Origin: JANQJA01 sp040880285
Lineage (GTDB): Bacteria; Pseudomonadota; Gammaproteobacteria; Pseudomonadales; Azotimanducaceae
Reading direction: 5' to 3'
Length of the DNA: 64,000 nucleotides
NCBI GenBank assembly: GCA_040880285.1
Contig: JBBDIT010000067.1
Span: forward strand, 1 to 64,000
Shown: one piece after another, positions 50,975-59,820 of the stretch
How the letters are laid out: every line of letters starts with the position of its first letter
Numbering within the stretch: position 1 is the stretch's first letter
Made by a program: the position numbers and the translations under genes
Notes under the pieces: generated by a model
What the model was told of the DNA's origin: nothing
Database searches by the model: none
The model's input: the letters and a program-made list of their open reading frames with translations, nothing else

Positions 50975-51550
50975 TCAGTCAAGTTCAGCAAGTTCGTTTA
51001 CACAGCCTGCGGCCCAATACAGGAATCGGGCCATATCCTGGTGACAGTCGAACCAGTCATAAGCAATCGTGCGCCCACTCGCGACAACACCCGTCCAGAG
51101 ACCAAGCGACAGGATCGCACCAATACGAAAACGTTTAGGCGCAACCGGATCCGCGTCCCAATGGTTAACCGGGCTTTGCATTGCGTTGCGAAACAGGAGT
51201 GCATTGATACCGGCGGCGATTAGCAATACAACCTTGATACGGAACCAGATGCTCTGGGTTGTCCGAACCGGAATGGCGTAATACAGCAGAAACCCGGTAA
51301 TCACCATGATGGAGAATCCGATGAACATTGGAATCTCGAGCCGTTTGGAAATTATTGACGCGGGAACGTCACGAAAGATCCATCCCAACATACGCAGGTC
51401 GATCACGAACAACATGCCCAGGAACACCATCAGGGTCAGTACATGAGTCGCCTCGATCCAGTTGTACAGGTAGTAGGACTCGTGCAAGTCGGTACTCCAT
51501 GCCTGGCTGTCCAGCCACTCGGCAAGGCGTAACAGTAATTCATTCAGCAC
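50975..51550 (-). CDS. DUF6644-like membrane protein (first of pair)
   Basis: 191 residues, four or five helices: WIEATHVLTLMVFLGMLFVIDLRML, IPMFIGFSIMVITGFLLYYAIPV, FRIKVVLLIAAGINALLFRNAM and ILSLGLWTGVVASGRTIAY. Like its paralogue it has EATH (His in helix 1), IDLRML and SGRTI. The first gene of a leftward trio with 14-base spacing to the next. A conserved helix-1 His in both, and the TQ-x-N-x-x-LF region, hint at a small redox or haem-binding membrane unit of unknown role. Confidence 0.75.
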   Translation of the reverse strand: MLNELLLRLAEWLDSQAWSTDLHESYYLYNWIEATHVLTLMVFLGMLFVIDLRMLGWIFRDVPASIISKRLEIPMFIGFSIMVITGFLLYYAIPVRTTQSIWFRIKVVLLIAAGINALLFRNAMQSPVNHWDADPVAPKRFRIGAILSLGLWTGVVASGRTIAYDWFDCHQDMARFLYWAAGCVNELAELD

Positions 51551-51733
51551 GTCTTCGGTTCCCCCATGCCATCCGCTGACTGGGGCCCGATTATATCAGA
51601 AGGCATCCGGAGTCACGGCGTTTTGCCCTCAATCGACATGAGGCTCCACCGGACATTGCCCGCCTGGCACTGAACCGGGTAGCCTTGTGTTTATAGAGAG
51701 TAATTACAATGAGGCAACCGGAAACTCCTATGA

Positions 51734-51906
51734 TATTACCGTGGTGAAGGTTTGATGGGCATGGGACGTGCATTTATGGAGGCCGGCGCGAGCAATGTCA
51801 TTGTCTCGCTTTGGCCTGTGGACTCATTTGCCACCAAAGAGTTGATGGTCAACTTTTACCGGTTTTTAGCAAACAGAGAAAGTCCGGATGAAGCGCTGGC
51901 GGTAAC
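51734..51906 (+). pseudogene. CHAT-domain protease remnant
   Basis: Reading RGEGLMGMGRAFMEAGA then NVIVSLWPVDSFATKELMVNFYRFL and ESPDEALAV, this is the last 55 residues of a CHAT (caspase-like) domain, whose usual end is GL-x-RAF-x-x-AGA-x-x-V-x-x-SLWPV-x-D-x-x-T. A stop (51731) sits directly before it and the catalytic His-Cys half is gone. No matching fragment is seen in 51551-51733. The remnant is followed after 75 bases by the TauD gene. Confidence 0.75.
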
Positions 51907-51981
51907 GGCCGGCGCAGGTGTTCATGACAGGGTGGTTCTTTGTATAGTGGTACCACCGAACTGCCAAGCGAGAGCGTCACC

Positions 51982-52848
51982 ATGGCTTCACCAAACTTTG
52001 ATATCGCTCCCCTGGATGCCACCTTCGGGGCGGTGATAAACGGCGTTGCCCTGGCCGAACTGTCCGAAGCCGCCTTTGATGCGTTGTACGAGGCCTGGCT
52101 CGAATATGCGCTACTGATATTCCCCGGGCAACACTTGACCAGTGAACAGCAAACGGCATTTGCGCGCCGATTCGGCGAACTCGAGTTCAATCTTGCGCCC
52201 ATCAGCAATGTCCGTAAAGACGGGAGCATCCGTGACCCTGCGGCTGACGACGATGTGATGCGTATCCTCAAGGGCAATATGGGTTGGCATGCAGACAGCA
52301 CCTACATGCCGGTACAGGCCAAGGGCGCTGTGTTTACTGCCCATATCGTGCCCTCCGAGGGTGGAGAGACTGGTTGGGCGGATATGCGTGCCGCCTACGA
52401 TGTCCTGCCGGAAGACCTGAAGCAAAAAGTCGCGACCCTGTCGGCGCATCATTCCCTGCACTACAGCCAGGAGCGTGCCGGATTCAAACCAAAGGGCGAT
52501 GGCGAATACAGTGGTTACGGTTTCCACGATGAACCGCCGCCACTACGACCTTTGGTTAAAGTCCACCCGGAAACGCAAAGGCCATCGTTATTGATCGGTC
52601 GCCACGCCCACGGGATCCCCACTATGTCGGAAGAGTCATCGAGCGTCTTCCTCGACACCCTGCTGGACCTTGCTTGCCAGCCGCCACGGACATATCACCA
52701 CACCTGGCAACCTGGTGACGCGGTAATCTGGGACAATCGATGCCTGCTGCACCAGGCCTGCCCGTGGGATATGCGGGAGCCACGCGTGATGTACCATGCC
52801 CGGATTGCCGGAGACCCGGTGGCGGAGGGCGTCACGCTCAATTCTTGA
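51982..52848 (+). CDS. TauD/TfdA-family Fe(II)/2-oxoglutarate dioxygenase
   Basis: 288 residues from the ATG at 51982 (an upstream ATG at 51940 adds no family sequence). Iron triad: WHADST (His103, Asp105) and His257 in LLHQACPWDMREPRVMYHARI, with an Arg (268) for 2-oxoglutarate. Early VINGVALAELSEAAF and LLIFPGQHLTSEQQTAFARRFG match TauD/TfdA. AlkB-like fusions absent. Catalyses oxygenative cleavage, for example of taurine, sulfonates or ethers; specificity cannot be read. No sulfur operon is around. Confidence 0.9.
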   Translation: MASPNFDIAPLDATFGAVINGVALAELSEAAFDALYEAWLEYALLIFPGQHLTSEQQTAFARRFGELEFNLAPISNVRKDGSIRDPAADDDVMRILKGNMGWHADSTYMPVQAKGAVFTAHIVPSEGGETGWADMRAAYDVLPEDLKQKVATLSAHHSLHYSQERAGFKPKGDGEYSGYGFHDEPPPLRPLVKVHPETQRPSLLIGRHAHGIPTMSEESSSVFLDTLLDLACQPPRTYHHTWQPGDAVIWDNRCLLHQACPWDMREPRVMYHARIAGDPVAEGVTLNS

Positions 52849-52882
52849 TCAATGTAAGGGGTTTGTAAGGTCTTTTAAAAAC

Positions 52883-52898
52883 TGTGACGTGCGTCACA
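52883..52898. promoter_or_regulatory. CRP/Vfr-like palindromic site
   Basis: TGTGACGTGCGTCACA is a perfect dyad with TGTGA-N6-TCACA, the CRP consensus; including flanks, nine-base arms run 52881-52889 and 52892-52900. It sits about 85 bases before the FHA start, a usual activator or repressor distance. Confidence 0.6.
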
Positions 52899-52983
52899 GT
52901 GTTGGCTAGAGACATGATTAGTATGGACGCTGGAATACTTGTGCGGGTTTGCGCCTGCACGCAGGAATGTGAGAGGGAGAGAT

Positions 52984-53472
52984 TTGAACGAGACGACTCA
53001 ATTACGGGCCCGAATCGAGCCAGAGCCGGTGAATCGCCCTGTGGCGCGGATTGAGCTCGAGAATGGTATCGGTATTAACGTGCTGGAGGCTTCCCTGCCA
53101 CTGACGATTGGTCGCAGCGGCAGTTGCGATATTTCAATTCCCTCTGGCCACGTATCCCGGCGTCATTGCGAGATCTATCTGGTTAACGGCGTCCTGTGCC
53201 TGAAGGACACCAGTTCAAACGGTACTACCATAGGTAACCGCACGATTCGCAAGGAGTCTGTGTCGATCAAGGGGCGAACCACGCTGCTATTTGCAGACGA
53301 GGTCCAGCTCAGCATTACGCCTGCCGTCGCTACCGAAATCAAGGAGGATGACGATCGCCGGCGGCGCGAAGAGCGCCGTGGTGATGATCGCCGCCAGAAG
53401 TCGGTGGTGGTTTCATTCGAACGACGCTCGGATCGCGAACGTCGTGACGGCGACCGTCGGTTCAGTCGTTGA
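52984..53472 (+). CDS. FHA-domain protein with Arg/Asp-rich tail
   Basis: 162 residues from a TTG at 52984, chosen for its strong GAGGGAGAGA site; the frame open to 52939 lacks one. FHA domain at about residues 28-105: LTIGRSGSCDISIPSGHVSRRHCEIYLVNG, LKDTSSNGTTIGNRTI (GR, SRxH, SxNG all present), so it should bind phosphothreonine peptides. The C-terminal 45 residues are RRRREERRGDDRRQ and RRSDRERRDGDRR, a strongly charged, probably disordered tail. Its stop codon lies in a 13-base tandem repeat. No kinase or type VI gene is adjacent. Confidence 0.85.
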   Translation: MNETTQLRARIEPEPVNRPVARIELENGIGINVLEASLPLTIGRSGSCDISIPSGHVSRRHCEIYLVNGVLCLKDTSSNGTTIGNRTIRKESVSIKGRTTLLFADEVQLSITPAVATEIKEDDDRRRREERRGDDRRQKSVVVSFERRSDRERRDGDRRFSR

Positions 53473-53488
53473 TCCCAGTCGTTGATCA
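53463..53488. repeat. 13-base tandem repeat at the FHA stop
   Basis: CAGTCGTTGATCC (53463-53475) then CAGTCGTTGATCA (53476-53488). The FHA stop lies in the first copy. Confidence 0.85.
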
Positions 53489-53501
53489 ATGGGCCAGGGG
53501 C

Positions 53502-53870
53502 CTATTCCCCGGTAACAAATTTCATCGAGATTGAATTGACGCAGTGACGTGTATTCTTGGCAGTCAGTTGTTCTCCTTCAAACACATGGCCAAGGTGACC
53601 GCCGCAATTGGCGCATAGAATTTCAGTCCTTAGTCCGTCGGCGTCTGGTTCCCTTCGAACGGCACCTTCGATCTCATCGTCGAAAGCCGGCCATCCACAA
53701 TGGGCCTGGAATTTATCCTCGGAGCGATAAAGCGGTGCCTCGCATTGCTTGCAGATATACAACCCGCCGTCAAAAAAGTCATCGTACTTGCCAGTAAACG
53801 GTGCTTCTGTTCCCTTTTCGATAATGACGGTGCGTTCTTCCGGCGTCAGGTCGTTTAATTTTGTGCTCAA
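53502..53870 (-). CDS. msrB: Methionine-(R)-sulfoxide reductase B
   Basis: 122 residues. Zinc-binding pairs Cys40/Cys43 (CKQC) and Cys86/Cys89 (CANC), and the catalytic Cys110 in NTRHCVNSIS (family RYCxNS). The resolving Cys58 (FQAHCGWPAF) is present. GTEAPFTGKYDDFFDGGLYIC at the front is standard. It repairs R-Met-sulfoxide, complementing MsrA, which is not in this window. TGAGTTA-type spacing before the ATG is unremarkable; single gene. Confidence 0.95.
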   Translation of the reverse strand: MSTKLNDLTPEERTVIIEKGTEAPFTGKYDDFFDGGLYICKQCEAPLYRSEDKFQAHCGWPAFDDEIEGAVRREPDADGLRTEILCANCGGHLGHVFEGEQLTAKNTRHCVNSISMKFVTGE

Positions 53871-53940
53871 TGAGTGGATTCCTTATGGTTGTTGCGGCCC
53901 TTTACTATCACAGGTTGTCCCAGTCAAAAAGCCAGGCCAG

Positions 53941-54696
53941 TTACTGGATTCGATTTAGTACCAGCAGATTGCGCTTGCCGATGTTTCCACGGTCTTCAAT
54001 GCGGAAGTATTTTGATGCGGCTTTGAGGAAGCCGTCAACTGTATATTGGGCTGCTCGCTCAGGTTCTGTGGCCGCGATTGTCCTCGTTTCCCGGGGGGAA
54101 TCAGGGAGTGCGAGGGGATTTGCGAAAATGACCCGGTCGGAACATATCCGGGCAAGGCCTTCAATAATTTCATCGTGGCTGTCGAACCGTGTGCTGGAAA
54201 GCACGCTGCCCCAGAACAGATAATGATAGGTGTTGATGATCAGGACATTTTTAAAGGGAGCACCAAATTGCGCTGGATCCTTGAATAACTCCCGCAGAAA
54301 GACGGCATGGAACGCAACATTTTCTATGCCGCGAAACTTGCGGACCTTTTCGGCCAACGACACATAAGGCTCGTGGACGTCGATCCCGACAGCATGCTCA
54401 CAACCGCTTTTAACTGCCGCATCCAGCACGAACCAACCCTTGCAGCTGCCGATATCCAGCAGACTACCCAGTGGGTCAGTGTACAGGGATGACAGGATTT
54501 GTGAGCGGAAATACAAGTCGAAACCGGGGATCATGCGGTCGTCGTCGATAACGTAATTGTGGTTATTGGGATAACCCCGCAGGTCCGAATTGTCAAACCC
54601 GTCTGTATCCAGCTGCGGTTGGCCGCGGTTATGCAGGCGCCAGTGACCGAGTCGCTTCGATGCCCACTCGAGCCAGAGTAAAGCCTTTGATCTCAT
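53941..54696 (-). CDS. SAM-dependent methyltransferase
   Basis: 251 residues. Motif I is LLDIGSCKGWFVLDAAVKSG (D-x-G-x-x-x-G), motif post-I VGIDVHEP. The N-terminal 70 residues (RLHNRGQPQLDTDGFDNSDLRGYPNNHNYVIDDDRMIPGFD) are hydrophilic and probably form a substrate lid. No DNA- or protein-target motif is visible. It resembles DUF1698/CmoB-like and small-molecule or sugar methyltransferases only in fold. Substrate unknown; tandem with the amidase gene but 27 bases apart. Confidence 0.8.
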   Translation of the reverse strand: MRSKALLWLEWASKRLGHWRLHNRGQPQLDTDGFDNSDLRGYPNNHNYVIDDDRMIPGFDLYFRSQILSSLYTDPLGSLLDIGSCKGWFVLDAAVKSGCEHAVGIDVHEPYVSLAEKVRKFRGIENVAFHAVFLRELFKDPAQFGAPFKNVLIINTYHYLFWGSVLSSTRFDSHDEIIEGLARICSDRVIFANPLALPDSPRETRTIAATEPERAAQYTVDGFLKAASKYFRIEDRGNIGKRNLLVLNRIQ

Positions 54697-54723
54697 ATTC
54701 CGGTGGTCGCCTTCATGTATACG

Positions 54724-56127
54724 CTAGGAGACGATCGGATCGATTGGCGTGATGCGCCCGACTTTTGACTCGATCAGCCCGGCGACATCAAGGCAGAGGT
54801 CTTCCCGCCAGCGTTCCGCATAGATCTGTACTCCTGTGGGTAAACCATCGCTGACGCCCATCGGCAGCGCCACCGATGGAATACCGAGGACATTGCCGGG
54901 CGTGATGAACTGCAGGCGTTTCAAGGTTGTCTCGACGCCGGTTTGAGGATCGATATCCGCATCATGCAGGAACGGCAGGTCTGCCCAGGTTGGTCCAATG
55001 ACCACGGGGTAATGGGTAAAGAACATGGACCAGGCGGTGGCGAGTCGATCCCGCTCTGTAAATATTGCGAGCGAAGGCATGGTTGCTGGATCATATTCAC
55101 GCAGCAGGCCATCCAGCAACCCTACAGCGTCTTTGCTCATGACCGGTGCCAGGACAGGCAGCATCTGTTGTAAGTCGGTCGAAAGCAGGAACGCCCAAAT
55201 ACGGTTTACCTGCGCGAGTTCCGGTGGCGCAGCTTCCTCTACAATCCAGCCCGCTTGCTCAAGTACAGCGCCAGCGTGTTTGATCGCATCAATAGTGGCG
55301 CCAGGCAGTTCCGAGTGTGGCATTTCCAGTACCAGCGCCGCCCTCTTTTCAGCCTTGGGTCCCTCGAGTACCGCGGGTACCGAAAACGGATCCTGTGGGT
55401 GCCATCCGGACAAGACCGTATAGGCGGTACGAAGGTCGGCGACACTTCGTGCCATGGGTCCCTCGACTGCCATCAGGCGAAACGAAATCGGCAGGTCAAC
55501 CGGCGGTAGCGCATGGACCTGCGGTATTCGTCCAGTCGTTGGCTTGAGCGAAGTTATGCCGCAGCAATAGGCCGGGTTGCGGAGTGAGCCGCCAAGATCA
55601 TTACCGAGGCCAATACAGCTCATTCCAGTGGCGAGACTTACCGCCTCACCACCACTGGAACCACCGGCGGTGCGCGTGGCGTCCCAGGGGTTGATGGTCC
55701 TGCCATGCAAGGGGTTATCCGTCGTAATCCTGAGCCCCATCTCCGGCAAGTTCGTGCGCGCCAGCGGAATCGCGCCGGCATTTTTCATCCGCGTCACTAC
55801 CGGGGCATCAACGGGTGGTACAACGTCAGCCATAGCTGGAATACCCTGGGTTGTGGCAGAACCCACGCAATCAATATTTTCCTTGATGGTAAAAGGCACA
55901 CCGTGGAATGGCCCTTGTGAATCGGTTTTATCGGCTTCATCCGCCGCGGCGAGAGCGGTTTCTCGAAGGGTCACAGTGACCGCATTGACCGAACTGTTGA
56001 CTGCCTCGATCCTGTCAAGGTGACTGGTGATCACTTCGCGGCTGGACACTTCCTTGTTTCGAATCAACTGTGCCAGTTCACCTGCGGATTTGCGCCAAAG
56101 TTCGTTCGTCACCTTTCTCTCCTGCAA
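54724..56127 (-). CDS. Amidase-signature hydrolase
   Basis: 467 residues of the amidase signature family with the Ser-cisSer-Lys triad: Lys in GVPFTIKEN (about residue 85), Ser and cis-Ser in RTAGGSSGGEAVSLATGM and LGNDLGGSLRNPAY. Full length for the family and no signal peptide. Includes an ASI-like N-terminal helix (ELAQLIRNKEVSSREVI). Substrate could be an acyl or aryl amide. It is in the same leftward run as the APC permease upstream, suggesting uptake of an amide or amino acid, then cleavage. Confidence 0.9.
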   Translation of the reverse strand: MQERKVTNELWRKSAGELAQLIRNKEVSSREVITSHLDRIEAVNSSVNAVTVTLRETALAAADEADKTDSQGPFHGVPFTIKENIDCVGSATTQGIPAMADVVPPVDAPVVTRMKNAGAIPLARTNLPEMGLRITTDNPLHGRTINPWDATRTAGGSSGGEAVSLATGMSCIGLGNDLGGSLRNPAYCCGITSLKPTTGRIPQVHALPPVDLPISFRLMAVEGPMARSVADLRTAYTVLSGWHPQDPFSVPAVLEGPKAEKRAALVLEMPHSELPGATIDAIKHAGAVLEQAGWIVEEAAPPELAQVNRIWAFLLSTDLQQMLPVLAPVMSKDAVGLLDGLLREYDPATMPSLAIFTERDRLATAWSMFFTHYPVVIGPTWADLPFLHDADIDPQTGVETTLKRLQFITPGNVLGIPSVALPMGVSDGLPTGVQIYAERWREDLCLDVAGLIESKVGRITPIDPIVS

Positions 56128-56204
56128 TGTCTGTTGTTATTTGTGTAGTTACTTGATTGCACTGGATGGTATCGCGAAGAGCCGGTGGCGTCGAATCCGC
56201 GTGC

Positions 56205-57485
56205 TTACAGGAATAGACTGCTGGCCAGCAAGGTGAGGCTGGTCAACAGCCCGGCGATTGGAACCATAACTGGATACACAGGACCCGTGGTAGGCTCGCC
56301 TCTGTGCTTGAGAACAAGGAGCGCGAGGTTGATCGCCGCGAATATGACCAGCGTGAGTGTACTGGTGAGACCTGCCAGGGTTTCAATATCGAACGAAACC
56401 GCGAGTGTCAGCACAATCGTGACAACCAGAATGGTCGCTCGAAGCGGAGTTCGTGTTCGGGGGTCGACATGGTTGAAATAGTTGGGGACAACCTGCAGGC
56501 TCGCCATGCCGAAGACAACGCGCGCCGCCATAATCATCTGTATCAGTGCACCGTTTATGACCGCAAGCATACTGATCAGGACCAGCACAAGCGGGGACAG
56601 CTGGCTGTTCTGCTCGATCATCAGCGCCATGGGCGCCTCATGACCGGCAAGCAGCTCCATCGGCATTGATGCAACGGCTACCATGGTCACAAGAAAGTAG
56701 AGGATGGCAGCAATACCCAACGAGCCCAATATGGCGATAGGCAATGCCTTGTTGGTATTTCTGGTCTCTTCAGCAACGTTGACGATGTCTTCAAACCCGA
56801 TGAACGCGTAGAACGCGAGAAACGCCCCGGCAAAAACTCCAGTCCAGGAGGCCAGATTAGCTGCAGGTAAAGTCAGTGTTTGCTTCACGATGCCTGAATC
56901 AATATCGTCAATGCCGGTACCTACCACAATCAAAAGACCGACGATTTCGATAAGCGTGATAATTGTGGCAAAGACCACGGATTGGAGGATGCCATAAGCG
57001 GCCAGTGCGCCGAGACCGAGGACCACAGCTGCAATCACCAGCGGCGCCGGTAACTCGATGAAGACGTTGAAGTAGCCGAGAAATCCTCGGGCAATGGTGG
57101 CGGCCGAGACGATACCGACAAACGCAACCATGAGACCGATACTGCCAGTTACGACCTTCAGACCGAACGCTTCATCCACGTATACGGCTTCTCCGGCTGA
57201 ACGTGGAAAGCGGGTCGACAGCTCAGCGTAAGCAAAGGCGGTAGGGCTCGCAACCAGGGCTGCCAGGACAAACGCGAGCGGTGTAAAAAGGCCAGCTTTT
57301 TCAGCGACGACGCCGGTCAGTACATAGATGCCAGCGCCAAGAATGGTGCCAAGGCCATAGAACACCAGCAAAGTTGCAGAGATGTCTCGCTTGAGTTCAG
57401 TCACACGGTTACCGAATGGCCCCGGCAAATCCGTATTGTGGTGATATGCCGGGATTGTTTCAATGACCAGGATCAGGTCCGGCAC
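56205..57485 (-). CDS. APC-superfamily amino acid permease
   Basis: 426 residues, about 12 membrane helices. The TM1 motif SATLLVFYGLGTILGAGIYVLTGVVAEKAG and TM6 FLAFYAFIGFEDIVNVAEETRNTNKALP are APC landmarks. It most resembles cationic amino acid and APA-type transporters. The gene is divergent from the D-aminoacyl deacylase with 97 bases between, and it is upstream of the amidase on the same strand; the three may form one locus for amino-acid amide or N-acyl amino acid use. Confidence 0.9.
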   Translation of the reverse strand: MPDLILVIETIPAYHHNTDLPGPFGNRVTELKRDISATLLVFYGLGTILGAGIYVLTGVVAEKAGLFTPLAFVLAALVASPTAFAYAELSTRFPRSAGEAVYVDEAFGLKVVTGSIGLMVAFVGIVSAATIARGFLGYFNVFIELPAPLVIAAVVLGLGALAAYGILQSVVFATIITLIEIVGLLIVVGTGIDDIDSGIVKQTLTLPAANLASWTGVFAGAFLAFYAFIGFEDIVNVAEETRNTNKALPIAILGSLGIAAILYFLVTMVAVASMPMELLAGHEAPMALMIEQNSQLSPLVLVLISMLAVINGALIQMIMAARVVFGMASLQVVPNYFNHVDPRTRTPLRATILVVTIVLTLAVSFDIETLAGLTSTLTLVIFAAINLALLVLKHRGEPTTGPVYPVMVPIAGLLTSLTLLASSLFL

Positions 57486-57582
57486 CAGCGCGTAAGCTGA
57501 TTCAGTACGACTGGCATCCGGGCTGGTTCAAGGATTATGATCAAAACAACCAGTCCAGTTGGACCAGCAAGAGGGAAGCAAC

Positions 57583-59292
57583 ATGACCGAATATGATCTC
57601 ATTATTCGCAATGGGCGTGTGGTCGATGGAACCGGCAGCCCGGCACGTCGGTGCGATGTGGCTGTTAAAGACGGCGTGATCGTTGAGGTTGCCGCGAACA
57701 TCAAGGGTGATGCGGGCCACGAGATTGATGCCACCGGGCAGATCGTAACGCCCGGATTTGTCGACGTGCACACCCATTATGATGGTCAGGCCACATGGGA
57801 CTCCCATATGAATCCATCTTCCAATCTGGGCACGACGACTGTGGTAATGGGTAATTGTGGTGTTGGCTTTGCGCCTTGCCGACCCGAAGACCATGACGTC
57901 CTGATTGAGCTTATGGAAGGTGTCGAGGAGATTCCGGGCACTGCTATGGCAGAGGGACTACCCTGGACCTGGGAGTCTTTCCCGGAATATCTGGACATGT
58001 TGGATAGCAAGCCACGGGACATCGATATCGCGGCTTTGCTGCCCCATGGGCCATTGAGGGTCTATGTGATGGGTGAGCGTGCGGTCAATCGCGAGGCCGC
58101 AACGGAAGATGATATCGCCAAAATGAAGGACCTGTTGTCAGAGGGTGTCGCCGCCGGCGCAGTCGGCTTTTCGACTTCGCGAACGCTGGTGCACCGGACC
58201 AGCAAAGGTGTGCCGGTACCAACTTACCAGGCGGCGACCGATGAGTTGAAGCGATTGGGCGAAAGCCTGTCCGGTGACAAGGGACATGTGTTCCAGCTCA
58301 TTTCCGATTGGGAAGACCCGGAGGAAGAGTTCAGCATTCTAAGGAACACCAGCGAGAAGACCGGCGCGCGAGGCACTTTCACCTTGCTACAGCTGGATAA
58401 CCAGCCGGACCAATGGAAGGAACACCTGGCCCGAATCGAAGCAGCGCAGAAGGACAACCTGGATATTCGTGGCCAGGTGCTGTCGCGGCCAGTCGGTATG
58501 TTAATGGGGCACCCTGCATCGATGAGCCCGTTCTCGCCGCGGCCAACCTTTCGCGCCCTCTCGGACCTACCGTTTGACGAGATGATAGCGGAACTACGGC
58601 GACCTGAGACCAAACAAAAAATATTGTCAGAGGAGCTGGAGAACCCGCATATTTTTGCGAAAATTTTTACGGGGCGTTACCACCGAATGTATCCGCTCGC
58701 TGAACCGATCGAATACTTGCCGGAGCGAGACACTTCTGTGTTCGCGCAGGCTGAGAAAGAAGGCCGTGATGCAGAAGAGTGGTTGTATGATTACTTTTTG
58801 CAAAACGATGGCCACAGTCTGGTCTATATTCCTGCGGCCAACTTCTCGGAGTGTATCCCCGAGCTGTTACAACATCCATTTACCGTACCGGCACTGGGTG
58901 ATGGCGGCGCACACGTTGGCACCATTTGCGATGCCAGCGCAAATGTTTACGTCCTGACCAAGTGGGTAAAGGAGCGGGCAGCGTTCAGTCTCGAGCAGGC
59001 GATCCATTTACTGACCCGCAAACCGGCGGAGCTGTATTCTCTGTACGACCGTGGCATTCTGGCGGTGGGGATGAAAGCCGACATCAATGTCATCGACTTT
59101 GACAGGCTCGCGCTCAAGACTCCGCACATTTGCCATGACCTGCCTGCTGGCGGACGCCGACTGTTGCAGAACGCCGATGGCATCAGTGCAACGATTGTTT
59201 CTGGCGAAGTGATTTACCAGGCCGGTGTTGCGACGGGCGCATTACCGGGCAAGCTGGTCAGAGGTCAGCAGCGCCCGCCCCCACAACATTAA
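57583..59292 (+). CDS. N-acyl-D-amino-acid deacylase family amidohydrolase
   Basis: 569 residues from the ATG at 57583 (GAGGGAAG site). Metal-dependent amidohydrolase barrel: FVDVHTHYDGQATWDSHM (HxH zinc ligands) opens it; SSNLGTTTVVMGNCGVGFAPC is the D-aminoacylase signature, with the metal-binding Cys in NCG; later FQLISDWEDP and DGGAHVGTICDASANVYVL supply His and Asp. The tail GMKADINVIDFDRL is typical. Substrates in the family include N-acyl-D-Glu/Asp and related; some members act on dihydropyrimidines. Head of a divergent pair with the APC permease. Confidence 0.9.
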   Translation: MTEYDLIIRNGRVVDGTGSPARRCDVAVKDGVIVEVAANIKGDAGHEIDATGQIVTPGFVDVHTHYDGQATWDSHMNPSSNLGTTTVVMGNCGVGFAPCRPEDHDVLIELMEGVEEIPGTAMAEGLPWTWESFPEYLDMLDSKPRDIDIAALLPHGPLRVYVMGERAVNREAATEDDIAKMKDLLSEGVAAGAVGFSTSRTLVHRTSKGVPVPTYQAATDELKRLGESLSGDKGHVFQLISDWEDPEEEFSILRNTSEKTGARGTFTLLQLDNQPDQWKEHLARIEAAQKDNLDIRGQVLSRPVGMLMGHPASMSPFSPRPTFRALSDLPFDEMIAELRRPETKQKILSEELENPHIFAKIFTGRYHRMYPLAEPIEYLPERDTSVFAQAEKEGRDAEEWLYDYFLQNDGHSLVYIPAANFSECIPELLQHPFTVPALGDGGAHVGTICDASANVYVLTKWVKERAAFSLEQAIHLLTRKPAELYSLYDRGILAVGMKADINVIDFDRLALKTPHICHDLPAGGRRLLQNADGISATIVSGEVIYQAGVATGALPGKLVRGQQRPPPQH

Positions 59293-59318
59293 CACTAGCA
59301 GTAACTTTCCACGGCCAG

Positions 59319-59594
59319 CTATGACCAATGGCCGCCTCTCATATCAAGCTTCAATACCGCGCCGCGCTTGTTGACCTTGCACTTGAACTTCTTCTCTTGA
59401 CCGTCTGCATCGACGCCGTTCAGCCGATATTCAAAGTTACTACCGGACTTTCGCTCGCTGAACGGTTTGGCTTCTGACGTAACGCCGTGTCGCTCGCCAA
59501 TGGCCTCGATACAACCCTGAAGTGCATCGTTCTTACCGGCCGCAATCGAACCGGTAGAAAAGATCATCAGAATTCCAAGTATAAAAGTACGCAT
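59319..59594 (-). CDS. Small secreted hypothetical protein
   Basis: 91 residues: signal peptide (RTFILGILMIFSTGSIAAG), then a small domain with two Cys (LQGCIEAIGERHG..., FKCKVNKRGAVLKLDMRGG) that could form a disulfide. The YRLNGVDADGQEKKFKCKV strand pattern suggests a small beta barrel. No family recognised. Convergent with the deacylase. Coding is supported by the clean signal peptide and Cys pair. Confidence 0.65.
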   Translation of the reverse strand: MRTFILGILMIFSTGSIAAGKNDALQGCIEAIGERHGVTSEAKPFSERKSGSNFEYRLNGVDADGQEKKFKCKVNKRGAVLKLDMRGGHWS

Positions 59595-59820
59595 TTACCA
59601 CACTCCAGCAATAAAACAGTTAAAAGCCGCGGCATTGTATAGCTGGTGGTGGGTATTAGATAGCAATTAAGATGGCATAAGTTAAATTCCGGTTGAACCT
59701 GATCATCCGTGCGACCCAAGCGCCCGGAGCATGTGTTGGCATCAAATATGTGCCGTACCGCACAGATATTGGTTGCCGCAATCAACATGCTGGGCATTCA
59801 CCGATTCCGGAGTATTTCCG

